NCBI GenBank assembly: GCA_947476765.1
Contig: CANJRK010000031.1
Coordinates: forward strand, 1 to 8,569
DNA length: 8,569 nt
Direction of reading: 5' to 3'
Origin: Actinomycetota bacterium
GTDB lineage: Bacteria > Actinomycetota > Actinomycetes > S36-B12 > UBA5976
The position numbers were made by a program, and so were the translations under genes. A model generated the notes under the pieces. It saw only the letters and a list, made by a program, of their open reading frames with translations. It was not told the DNA's origin and made no database searches. Shown in pieces: positions 1 to 6,316 of the stretch; positions within the stretch are counted from its first letter, which is position 1; each line of letters starts with the position of its first letter.

Positions 1-239
1 AATACAAGGACATCATCGTGACTTCCATGTTGAAGCGCGTTGACGTAGCTGTATACGACGTAATCAAGGCTGTTGTTGATGGAGCACCACTTGTTGGCAT
101 CCAGAACTTCGACCTATCAAAGGATGGCGTCGGTTACTCAACATCCAACTCTGCTGTATCTGCATTCACAGCCGCTGCTGACGCTGCTGCTGAGAAGATC
201 AAGTCCGGCGAAGTTGTAGTTGGTACAACTGTCAAGTAA
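1..239 (+). CDS. BMP-family nucleoside-binding lipoprotein of an ABC importer, C-terminal end only
   Basis: This is the 3' end of a gene that enters from the left edge; the first whole codon is at 3 and the frame is open to the edge, so the GTG at 18 is internal. About 78 residues are visible. The stretch IIVTSMLKRVDVAVYDVIK matches the conserved C-terminal part of Bmp/Med/TmpC/BmpA-type periplasmic-binding proteins, followed by the usual variable segment (FDLSKDGVGYSTSN) and an alanine-rich last helix ending in GEVVVGTTVK. In this family the protein is a lipid-anchored receptor outside the membrane that hands nucleosides to the permease pair; the lipobox would lie outside the window. The next three genes encode exactly the matching ATPase and permeases, which supports the call. 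A strong terminator follows the stop codon, so this gene can be expressed at a different level from the rest. The exact ligand cannot be told from this fragment. Confidence 0.9.
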   Translation, partial: YKDIIVTSMLKRVDVAVYDVIKAVVDGAPLVGIQNFDLSKDGVGYSTSNSAVSAFTAAADAAAEKIKSGEVVVGTTVK

Positions 240-250
240 CAAATAATCAC

Positions 251-298
251 AGTGAGGCTCGGGTGGGTTTATTTCCACCCGAGCCTCACTTTTTGTTT
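251..298 (+). terminator. Strong intrinsic terminator after the binding-protein gene
   Basis: A perfect 16-bp inverted repeat (arms 251-266 and 275-290) encloses an 8-base loop (267-274, GTTTATTT). It is G+C-rich in the middle and runs straight into a T-rich tract (290-298, interrupted by one G). It starts 11 bases after the TAA of the binding-protein gene. This is the textbook shape of a Rho-independent terminator, and the clearest one in the window. It lies between the receptor gene and the other importer genes, so it either ends the receptor transcript or lets only part of the transcription pass. Confidence 0.93.
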
Positions 299-308
299 AG
301 ATAAGTCG

Positions 309-314
309 TAAGTT
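309..314 (+). promoter_or_regulatory. Possible -10 element upstream of the importer core genes
   Basis: TAAGTT fits the loose actinobacterial -10 pattern TANNNT and sits 6 bases before an ATG at 321, a spacing typical of leaderless transcripts. There is no convincing -35 hexamer; the expected place overlaps the right arm of the terminator. Some promoter is needed here if the terminator is efficient, because the gene-free stretch is only 112 bases. A competing candidate is TAGGTA at 315-320. This is weak evidence from six bases and context. Confidence 0.25.
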
Positions 315-320
315 TAGGTA

Positions 321-347
321 ATGAAAAGTTTGAAAGGCGCGGTTTAA
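321..347 (+). CDS. Possible 8-codon leader ORF before the ATPase gene
   Basis: ATG at 321 opens an ORF reading MKSLKGAV and stopping with TAA at 345-347, four bases before the ATPase start at 352. The ATPase gene has no well-placed Shine-Dalgarno sequence: AAAGG at 333-337 is 14 bases away and AAGG at 346-349 is only 2 bases away. Re-initiation after this short ORF would be one way to load ribosomes. A TANNNT element 6 bases upstream would allow leaderless translation. A chance ORF of this size is quite possible, so this is a suggestion only. Confidence 0.2.
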   Translation: MKSLKGAV

Positions 348-351
348 GGCT

Positions 352-1878
352 ATGGACCAAAATGCACTTGCAGTCGAGCTTGCTGGTATTTGGAAACGAT
401 TTCCTGGCGTAATTGCTAACAGTGACATCAATCTAAAAGTTACCGCTGGAACCGTTCACGCCATTGTTGGCGAAAATGGCGCCGGTAAGTCCACGCTGAT
501 GAAGATTCTTTATGGCATGCAAAAGGCTGATGAAGGAACAATCTCAATAAATGGAAATGAGCTAGTTTTTAGTTCTCCGGCAGATGCAATTGAAGCCGGT
601 ATCGGAATGGTGCACCAACACTTTATGTTGGCTGACAACTTCACAGTCTTAGAAAATATTGTTTTAGGTAGCGAGCCAAAATCTGGTGTCAAACTCGATT
701 TTGCAAAAGCACGTAAACAAATTTCAGACATTGCTGCTGAAAATGGTTTGGCTGTTAATCCAGATATCTTGGTTAGTGAACTTGGTGTGGGTGATCGACA
801 ACGCATTGAAATTTTGAAGGTCCTTTATCGCGGTGCCCGCATTTTGATTTTGGATGAACCGACTGCGGTATTAGTACCGCATGAAGTTGATGAATTGTTT
901 AACACCTTGCGAGACCTCAAAAAAGAAGGTCTGACTGTAATCTTCATCAGCCACAAACTTGATGAAGTCTTATCGATTGCTGATGAGATCACCGTGATTC
1001 GCCAGGGCACAACAGTCGGCAGCGTCAACCCACACACGCAACAAGTCTCCGCTCGTGACTTAGCCGAAATGATGGTTGGAAATGAGCTACCTACGCCACA
1101 ATCAGTCGGCGACACCATCCGCGAGGAAGTTGTTTTAAAAGTTGATAATCTTTCCGTCTTTGCCAAGGGCGGCAAAGCCATCGTTGACGACATTTCGTTT
1201 GAAATTCGCGCCGGCGAAATTCTAGGTATTGCTGGAGTCGAAGGAAATGGGCAAGCCGAAATTCTAGATGCCTTAATGGGAATTGAAGTCTCGACAGGGA
1301 CTGTGCACTTCAAAGCAGAAGACATTAGCAATCAGTCAACGCGCCATCGTCGTGAACTTGGTATTGGATTTATTCCCGAAGATCGGCAGCGTCAAGCCTT
1401 GCTAATGGAAGCACCGCTTTGGGAAAACCGCATGCTCGGCCATCAAACCCGCGAACCAAACTCAAAAGGATTTCTACTGAATCCCCGTGGTGCCAAGGCC
1501 GATACCAAGCGGATCGTTGCAGAGTACGACGTGCGCACTCCAAGTATTGACGTCCTAGCCAGTGCTCTTTCTGGCGGTAACCAACAAAAGTTGATCGTTG
1601 GTCGCGAGATGTCGGGTGATCCCAAGCTCCTGATTGCAGCTCATCCAACCAGAGGTGTAGACGTAGGTGCCCAGGCTGCTATCTGGGATCACATCCGCAA
1701 TGCGCGACAAGCTGGATTGGCAGTACTACTTGTCTCTGCTGATCTAGATGAACTCATCGGACTTAGTGACACCATTAAAGTTTTACTTCGAGGCAAATTT
1801 GTTGCAGATGCTGATCCAGCAACTGTGACGCCACAGGAACTGGGTACCGCAATGACCGGTGCTGGAAAGGCTGCCTGA
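352..1878 (+). CDS. Nucleoside ABC importer ATPase with two fused nucleotide-binding domains (NupO/YufO type)
   Basis: This 508-residue cytoplasmic ATPase powers the nucleoside importer. Domain 1 (about residues 6-245) has Walker A GENGAGKST (40-48), Q-loop Q89 in VHQHFML, an altered signature LGVGDRQ (144-150), Walker B ILILDEPT (164-171) and H-loop H201. Domain 2 (about 258-500) has a degenerate Walker A, GVEGNGQ (295-301), without the Lys-Ser/Thr pair, but a good signature LSGGNQQK (406-413) and the segment LLIAAHPTRGVDVG (426-439), in which the usual Asp-Glu of Walker B is replaced. One full and one degenerate ATP site is usual for this family and for the related RbsA/CUT2 sugar importers; the HPTRGVDVG form is typical of the nucleoside branch. 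The start at 352 is the only one possible, since an in-frame TGA lies at 331-333 with no other start codon between. The stop shares one base with the next gene (TGATG). Substrate is inferred from the family and from the salvage genes downstream. Confidence 0.95.
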   Translation: MDQNALAVELAGIWKRFPGVIANSDINLKVTAGTVHAIVGENGAGKSTLMKILYGMQKADEGTISINGNELVFSSPADAIEAGIGMVHQHFMLADNFTVLENIVLGSEPKSGVKLDFAKARKQISDIAAENGLAVNPDILVSELGVGDRQRIEILKVLYRGARILILDEPTAVLVPHEVDELFNTLRDLKKEGLTVIFISHKLDEVLSIADEITVIRQGTTVGSVNPHTQQVSARDLAEMMVGNELPTPQSVGDTIREEVVLKVDNLSVFAKGGKAIVDDISFEIRAGEILGIAGVEGNGQAEILDALMGIEVSTGTVHFKAEDISNQSTRHRRELGIGFIPEDRQRQALLMEAPLWENRMLGHQTREPNSKGFLLNPRGAKADTKRIVAEYDVRTPSIDVLASALSGGNQQKLIVGREMSGDPKLLIAAHPTRGVDVGAQAAIWDHIRNARQAGLAVLLVSADLDELIGLSDTIKVLLRGKFVADADPATVTPQELGTAMTGAGKAA

Positions 1879-2963
1879 TGAATTTGCGCAGAATCGGAAC
1901 GAGCCTGATTGCACCGGCAATTGGACTGTTTGTCTCATTGGCTGCCACAGCAATAATTTTGATTGTTATTGGCGCAAGTGTTTCGACCGTCTTTTCCTCA
2001 ATGTGGAATTACGGTACTTCACCAAGAGCTATGTCATTGATGCTAAATCTTGCGACCACGTACTTTTTAAGTGCACTGGCGGTTTCAATCGGTTTCAAAA
2101 TGAATCTGTTTAACATCGGTGTTAATGGCCAGTATGTACTTGGCGCACTTGCCGGGGCAGTGGTCGCAAGTAACTTAACATTGCCACGTATTGCTTCCGT
2201 GACAATCACAGTTTTGGTAGCCATGATTGTTGGCGCAGCTTGGGCCGGTATTGCTGCCTGGCTAAAAGTTGCGCGCGGTGTGAGTGAAGTTATCTCTACT
2301 ATTATGTTGAACTTCATTGCGATTGGAATAATTAGTTATCTAATCGTTCGTACAAGCATTGGTACTGAAACTAGTTTGAACGTTCGCGGCACAAAGTTGA
2401 TTCCAGAGTCAGGGATGCTACGCGGTGTTGCCTTACTTGACCCAGGTACTCCTATTTACGGATTCTTCTTTATATCAATTGTCGTCGGTGTCGGTTATTG
2501 GTTCTTGTTAAATCGCACACGATTTGGATTTGATCTTCGAGCAACAGGTAAATCAGCAACTGCAGCGCGAACAAGTGGCGTGCAATCTAATCGGATGATT
2601 ATTGTGACCATGTTGCTCTCGGGAGCCGTTGCTGGTCTGGTTGGCTTGCCATACTTACTCGGCGAAACTGGAACTTATAGTTTGCAGTTCCCGACTGACT
2701 GGGGTTTCACTGGAATTGCAATTGCATTGCTTGGTCGAAACAATCCACTTGGAATTGCACTAGGTGCGATTCTTTGGGCATTCCTGGACATCTCCAGTGG
2801 GCAATTGATTTTAGAAGGAGTTCCGCGGGAAATTTCTACGATTATGCAAGGTCTGATCGTGATCGTAGTTGTGATTTCCTATGAAGTAGTGCGGCGATAC
2901 CAAGTGAAGAGTGAGCAAACTAGCGTTGCTAAAGCCTTAGAAAAGCAGGAGGCAACTGTATGA
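1878..2963 (+). CDS. Nucleoside ABC importer permease 1 (NupP/YufP type)
   Basis: This 361-residue inner-membrane permease belongs to the BPD_transp_2 fold and is one half of the translocation channel. Hydrophobic segments are visible at about 11-35, 56-73, 86-104, 106-129, 136-157, 194-211, 239-261, 275-304 and 318-337. Family marks are NLFNIGVNGQY (76-86, matching the FNIG-x-x-GQ motif after the second segment), GVSEVISTIMLNFIA (134-148) and the cytoplasmic loop GKSATAARTSGV (224-235), which aligns with the ATPase-contacting loop of these permeases. The start overlaps the ATPase stop by one base, with GGAAAGG (1864-1870) 7 bases upstream as ribosome site. The end overlaps the second permease by four bases. 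Such tight coupling suits equal production of the two channel subunits. The short charged tail (340-361) after the last segment is probably cytoplasmic. Confidence 0.94.
   Translation: MNLRRIGTSLIAPAIGLFVSLAATAIILIVIGASVSTVFSSMWNYGTSPRAMSLMLNLATTYFLSALAVSIGFKMNLFNIGVNGQYVLGALAGAVVASNLTLPRIASVTITVLVAMIVGAAWAGIAAWLKVARGVSEVISTIMLNFIAIGIISYLIVRTSIGTETSLNVRGTKLIPESGMLRGVALLDPGTPIYGFFFISIVVGVGYWFLLNRTRFGFDLRATGKSATAARTSGVQSNRMIIVTMLLSGAVAGLVGLPYLLGETGTYSLQFPTDWGFTGIAIALLGRNNPLGIALGAILWAFLDISSGQLILEGVPREISTIMQGLIVIVVVISYEVVRRYQVKSEQTSVAKALEKQEATV
2947..2952 (+). promoter_or_regulatory. Strong ribosome-binding site for permease 2
   Basis: AGGAGG, a full Shine-Dalgarno core, sits 7 bases before the ATG at 2960 inside the end of permease 1. 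It fixes the start of permease 2 at the ATGA overlap and is the best ribosome site in the window. Confidence 0.85.
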
Positions 2964-4174
2964 CTTACTTAAAGTCACGTAGGTTCATTGGAGCCGCATT
3001 CACTGCGATCACAATGCTGTCAATTACACGCACCATAACTGGCAACGGTGATTTAACAAGCACGGTAACCATCGCTCAGGCATTAGTGTTTGCATCTCCA
3101 ATTGCGCTTGCCGGTCTTGCGGGTATTTGGGCCGAGCGCGCTGGCGTAATCAACATTGGCCTGGAAGGCATGATGATCCTTGGCACATTTGGTGCAGGTT
3201 GGGCTGGTTGGCAATGGGGTGCATGGGCAGGAGTGTTAGCCGGTGTTGTGTTTGGTGCTATCGGGGGCCTACTGCTAGCTGTGGCCGCGGTGACTTTCGG
3301 CGTCGATCAAATCATTGCCGGAACTGCAATCAACCTATTGGCTCTCGGTCTAACAAAGTTCTTAGCGATCTTATTGTTCACCGATGCACCTGGTGGTGGT
3401 CAAGCTCAGTCGCCACCAATTAAGGGTGACATACCTACTTACACAATTGATGCGATTGTGACACCCTTGACTGCGTTACATGACAAAGCAATTTTCTTCA
3501 TCAGTGATCTTGCTGGTCTAGTGGCGGGCTTGTTCTATCATCTCTCACTGCTAACAATCATCGCTGCAATATTATTCGTAATGACCAGTTACCTACTCTG
3601 GAAAACTGCGTTTGGATTACGCCTGCGAAGTGCTGGTGAAAATCCTTGGGCAGCTGATTCACTTGGTGTGAAAGTTGTGCAATACAAATACACTGCTGTC
3701 GTTTTTTCAGGAATGCTCGCTGGACTAGGTGGGGCTTATCTCTCAATTGCTTCCACAATTTACCGAAACGGTAACACTGCTGGTCGAGGCTTCATCGGAT
3801 TGGCAACCATGATCTTTGGAGACTGGCGACCAGGTGGAACTGCGGCCGGTGCACTAATGTTTGGTTACATCGATACTTTGCGGTTAATTGATACCGGCAA
3901 TCAGAATGTTAAAGGTTTGATTTTGCTGGGTGCCATAATTCTCTTTGCAATTGGCGGGGTGATGCTTCGCAAAGCAAAGCGTAACTCTGCAATTGGTTTC
4001 TTAGTGCTTGGTTCCGTCATGGTTGGCGCTTACTTCTCTGCGTCATCGTTCCCACCTGAAGTTGCACAAGTTGCCCCATACATCACCACGTTGCTGGTTC
4101 TTGCAACAGCATCGCAAAATCTTCGACCGCCCGCCGCTGATGGCGTTCCTTATCGTAAGGGAGATCATCACTAA
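2960..4174 (+). CDS. Nucleoside ABC importer permease 2 (NupQ/YufQ type)
   Basis: This 404-residue membrane protein is the second channel subunit of the importer. Typical family segments are WAERAGVINIGLEGMMILG (57-75), FGVDQIIAGTAINLLALG (113-130), the ATPase-contact loop GENPWAADSLGV (226-237), and the late helices around GLGGAYLSI (255-263), GFIGLATMIFGDWRP (277-291) and GYIDTLRL (302-309). It is longer than the roughly 320-residue Bacillus NupQ as I remember it. The N-terminus before NIGLEG is about 30 residues longer, and after 310 there are three further hydrophobic stretches (about 320-336, 344-360, 372-384) and a polar tail rich in Pro, Lys and His. I believe such extensions are common in actinobacterial homologues. 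The start is supported by AGGAGG 7 bases upstream and an ATGA overlap with permease 1; the stop shares one base with the cytidine deaminase start. Confidence 0.94.
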   Translation: MTYLKSRRFIGAAFTAITMLSITRTITGNGDLTSTVTIAQALVFASPIALAGLAGIWAERAGVINIGLEGMMILGTFGAGWAGWQWGAWAGVLAGVVFGAIGGLLLAVAAVTFGVDQIIAGTAINLLALGLTKFLAILLFTDAPGGGQAQSPPIKGDIPTYTIDAIVTPLTALHDKAIFFISDLAGLVAGLFYHLSLLTIIAAILFVMTSYLLWKTAFGLRLRSAGENPWAADSLGVKVVQYKYTAVVFSGMLAGLGGAYLSIASTIYRNGNTAGRGFIGLATMIFGDWRPGGTAAGALMFGYIDTLRLIDTGNQNVKGLILLGAIILFAIGGVMLRKAKRNSAIGFLVLGSVMVGAYFSASSFPPEVAQVAPYITTLLVLATASQNLRPPAADGVPYRKGDHH

Positions 4175-4569
4175 TGGAAATCAATTGGGATGAGCTGCGC
4201 GCTGCTGCGAGCGCTGCCATGTCGAATGCATATGCGCCTTATTCAAACTTCCCAGTTGGTGTTGCCGGACTTGTTGATGACGGTCGGATCGTAACCGGTT
4301 GCAATGTTGAAAATGCGGCCTATGGCGTTGCGTTATGCGCTGAGTGTGGCTTGATCTCAAGTTTGATCAGTACTGGTGGCGGAAAGCTCGTTGCAGTTGC
4401 TTGTGTTGATCGCCATGGAAATGCCCTTATGCCCTGCGGCCGGTGTCGACAATTACTTTGGGAACATGGCGGCCCAAACTGCTTATTAGATTCAGTTTCG
4501 GGAATTAAGTCAATGACTGAAATACTTCCGGACGCGTTTGGCGCTCATGATTTAACAGATCGACTTTAA
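4174..4569 (+). CDS. cdd: Cytidine deaminase
   Basis: This 131-residue enzyme hydrolyses cytidine and deoxycytidine to uridine and deoxyuridine plus ammonia in the cytoplasm. It has the length of the small tetrameric class with one zinc per subunit. The substrate-binding part is AYAPYSNFPVG (19-29) and CNVENAAYG (43-51). The zinc and catalytic residues are C55 and E57 in LCAEC, and C88 and C91 in PCGRC. The residue after CAE is Cys rather than the Arg of Bacillus-type enzymes, as I would expect from actinobacterial members. The start overlaps the permease 2 stop by one base (TAATG), with AAGGGAG (4157-4163) 10 bases upstream, so it is translated with the importer. Its place directly after the permeases argues that cytosine nucleosides are among the imported substrates. 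Confidence 0.95.
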   Translation: MEINWDELRAAASAAMSNAYAPYSNFPVGVAGLVDDGRIVTGCNVENAAYGVALCAECGLISSLISTGGGKLVAVACVDRHGNALMPCGRCRQLLWEHGGPNCLLDSVSGIKSMTEILPDAFGAHDLTDRL

Positions 4570-4588
4570 ACGCATTAGCCTTACAGGT

Positions 4589-4630
4589 ATGACACTTCCC
4601 CGAGTGCAACTTAAGTCGGTATCAAAATGA
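4589..4630 (+). CDS. Possible 13-codon leader ORF before thymidine phosphorylase
   Basis: ATG at 4589 opens an ORF reading MTLPRVQLKSVSK. Its TGA (4628-4630) overlaps the ATG of the thymidine phosphorylase gene (4627) as ATGA. That gene lacks a visible Shine-Dalgarno sequence, so coupling to this short ORF would explain its translation. TAGCCT (4576-4581) lies 7 bases before the ATG and could be a -10 element of a leaderless transcript. I recognise no similarity in the peptide. The gap is only 57 bases and a chance ORF is plausible. An alternative reading takes TATGAC (4588-4593) as the -10 element, in which case the peptide would not be made. Confidence 0.22.
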   Translation: MTLPRVQLKSVSK

Positions 4631-5922
4631 GTACCGAACCATACGCAGCTGTAGAGATCATTGCCGCAAAGCGCGATCGTCGTGAACTCTCGGATTCGCA
4701 AATTGATTGGTTTGTTGATGCCTACGTTCGCAATGTAATTGCCGAAGAGCAAATGTCTGCGATGGCGATGGCAATTTTGCTAAACGGTATGAATCGGCGC
4801 GAGATTGTGCGCTGGACTAGGGCCTACATTGACTCCGGCGAAACTATGGACTGGTCGGCACTTGGGCGACCCACCGCAGATAAACATTCCACTGGTGGTG
4901 TTGGCGACAAAATAACTTTGCCGCTTGCGCCTTTAGTTGCCGCTTGTGGCTTAAGTGTGCCCCAACTTTCTGGCCGAGGATTAGGCCACACTGGCGGCAC
5001 GTTAGACAAACTTGAATCAATTCCAGGTTGGCGAGCAAACCTTACAAACGCCGAAATGTTTGAGGTGCTTCAAAAAACGGGAGCGGTAATTTGTGCTGCT
5101 AGTCAAACATTGGCTCCAGCAGATAGGCGTATTTACGCACTCCGCGACGTAACTGCCACAGTTGAATCTATTCCGTTAATTTCGGCGTCAATCATGAGTA
5201 AGAAGATTGCTGAAGGCACCGGTGCACTTGTGCTGGACGTAAAAGTTGGTTCCGGCGCTTTCATGAAAAGTGTAGAACAAGCTCGCGAATTGGCGACCAC
5301 CATGGTGGGTATTGGTAATGACGCTGGAGTTTCAACGCGGGCCCTACTAACTGCAATGGATGTGCCACTTGGTCGCACTGCGGGAAATGCTCTTGAAGTT
5401 CAAGAGTCCGTCGAAGTGCTATCAGGCGGCGGACCAGCTGACGTTGTTGAACTCACTGTTACTCTGGCACGCGAAATGTTGGAAGCAGCTGGAGCTAGTA
5501 ATTCAAAAGATCCAGCTGTGGCATTGCAAGATGGAACGGCTATGGATGTCTGGCGAAACATGATTTCTGCGCAAGGCGGCGACCCGGATGCGGTCCTGCC
5601 GACTGCACTTGAAAAACATGAAGTTATCGCAACATCGGCAGGTTACTTAACGCGGCTTGATGCGCTGGCTGTTGGGATGGCTAGTTGGCGGCTAGGTGCC
5701 GGTAGGGCACGGAAAGAAGACTCCGTGCAATTTGGTGCTGGAATTCAATGGCATGTTGGTCATGGTGAACAAGTGGTCGCCGGTCAAAAGTTATTTACAC
5801 TGCATACTGACGATTCGGATCGATTTACATCGGCACTGGAAGTCTTAACTTCAGGTTACGAAATCGGCAGTCAATCTCAAATATCACAACGGTTGCCATT
5901 AATAATTGATCGGATTTTGTAA
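4627..5922 (+). CDS. deoA: Thymidine phosphorylase
   Basis: This 431-residue cytoplasmic enzyme of the thymidine/pyrimidine-nucleoside phosphorylase family splits thymidine or deoxyuridine with phosphate into base and 2-deoxyribose 1-phosphate. An all-alpha N-terminal part (about 1-65) is followed by the phosphate-binding loop KHSTGGVGDK (86-95), the family signature SGRGLGHTGGTLDKLE (115-130) and the substrate residues R173, S188 and K192 in ALRDV and SASIMSKK, matching R171, S186 and K190 of E. coli DeoA. The C-terminal alpha/beta domain ends with the VGHGEQVVAGQKLFTLH hinge-type segment. Some pyrimidine-nucleoside phosphorylases (pdp) also accept uridine, and the sequence alone does not settle which this is. 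ATG 4627 is the only start, since an in-frame TAA lies at 4612-4614. No Shine-Dalgarno is seen upstream. It follows cdd, whose product deoxyuridine is a substrate here. Confidence 0.95.
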   Translation: MSTEPYAAVEIIAAKRDRRELSDSQIDWFVDAYVRNVIAEEQMSAMAMAILLNGMNRREIVRWTRAYIDSGETMDWSALGRPTADKHSTGGVGDKITLPLAPLVAACGLSVPQLSGRGLGHTGGTLDKLESIPGWRANLTNAEMFEVLQKTGAVICAASQTLAPADRRIYALRDVTATVESIPLISASIMSKKIAEGTGALVLDVKVGSGAFMKSVEQARELATTMVGIGNDAGVSTRALLTAMDVPLGRTAGNALEVQESVEVLSGGGPADVVELTVTLAREMLEAAGASNSKDPAVALQDGTAMDVWRNMISAQGGDPDAVLPTALEKHEVIATSAGYLTRLDALAVGMASWRLGAGRARKEDSVQFGAGIQWHVGHGEQVVAGQKLFTLHTDDSDRFTSALEVLTSGYEIGSQSQISQRLPLIIDRIL

Positions 5923-5936
5923 TTTATTAGCAGTGG

Positions 5937-5960
5937 CTGAATACAGGTAGTCTGAATACA
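5937..5960 (+). repeat. Short direct repeat just before the cupin gene
   Basis: CTGAATACA occurs at 5937-5945 and again at 5952-5960, a 15-base period that ends on the A of the cupin start codon. It could be a tandem operator half-site or simple chance; nine bases is too short to decide. Confidence 0.35.
5948..5953 (+). promoter_or_regulatory. Possible -10 element for a leaderless cupin-adenosine deaminase transcript
   Basis: TAGTCT fits TANNNT and stands exactly 6 bases before the ATG at 5960, where a transcript would start on the start codon itself. The cupin gene has no Shine-Dalgarno sequence in the 37-base gap, which agrees with leaderless translation, a common mode in actinobacteria. 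No clear -35 hexamer is visible. Confidence 0.35.
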
Positions 5961-6316
5961 TGCCTGAACTAATTAGCGAACCAACAATGATTCCGGTACC
6001 TGGCGGAAAATCTATTGCCGAGTATGTTGGCCGGATTAAAACTGGTGACGATGATGTTTCGATCGCAGTTATGCATGCACCGGCTGGTTGGTCTGAGCCG
6101 GCGCAAACTCCAGCATTTGATGAGTTCACGATTGTGATTACCGGCTCGATTGATATTGAACATGACGGCAAAACCACTACTGTCGGAGCAGGCCAAGCAA
6201 TCATTACTCGAGCTGGGGAAACGGTTCGCTATTTGACTCGGGAAGATGCCCACTATGTTGCTGTTTGCTTACCCGCATTTTCTCCTGATCTAGCGAATCG
6301 AGATGAAGAATCATGA
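5960..6316 (+). CDS. Small cupin-domain protein of unknown function
   Basis: This 118-residue single-domain protein has the beta-barrel pattern of a cupin. The first conserved half is AGWSEPAQTPAFDEFTIVIT ending at G62, where E55 and G62 fit the E(x)6G part of motif 1. The second half is VGAGQAIITRAGETVRY (75-91). The usual metal histidines are missing: the motif-1 HxH region holds E46 and Q49, and the motif-2 PxGxxH reads RAGETV. It ends in the well-ordered segment HYVAVCLPAFSPDLANRD (98-115), which resembles small actinobacterial cupins I recall but cannot name. There is no signal peptide or membrane segment, so it is probably cytoplasmic. It lies between thymidine phosphorylase and adenosine deaminase and overlaps the latter by 4 bases, which points to a role in nucleoside or pentose handling, perhaps as a sugar or base binder or a regulator. 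No reaction can be assigned. Confidence 0.85.
   Translation: MPELISEPTMIPVPGGKSIAEYVGRIKTGDDDVSIAVMHAPAGWSEPAQTPAFDEFTIVITGSIDIEHDGKTTTVGAGQAIITRAGETVRYLTREDAHYVAVCLPAFSPDLANRDEES

Noticed and set aside
18..239. GTG at 18 as the start of a separate 73-residue protein
   Set aside because: The frame continues open to the left edge and the residues before the GTG (YKDII) fit the same conserved C-terminal segment of the binding protein.
825..1331. Long open frame on the minus strand inside the ATPase gene
   Set aside because: It is antisense to the conserved Walker B to domain 2 region. Its translation is rich in Ser, Thr and Pro with no recognisable domain, as expected from the mirror of a real gene.
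3127..3423. Second open frame on the plus strand inside permease 2
   Set aside because: It is rich in Trp, Arg and Cys with no family resemblance and is out of frame with clear permease motifs, so it is a shadow.
4588..4593. TATGAC as the -10 element of a deoA promoter
   Set aside because: It matches the consensus at four of six places but lacks the final T and has only a poor TTTAAA at the -35 distance; kept as an alternative, not as a feature.
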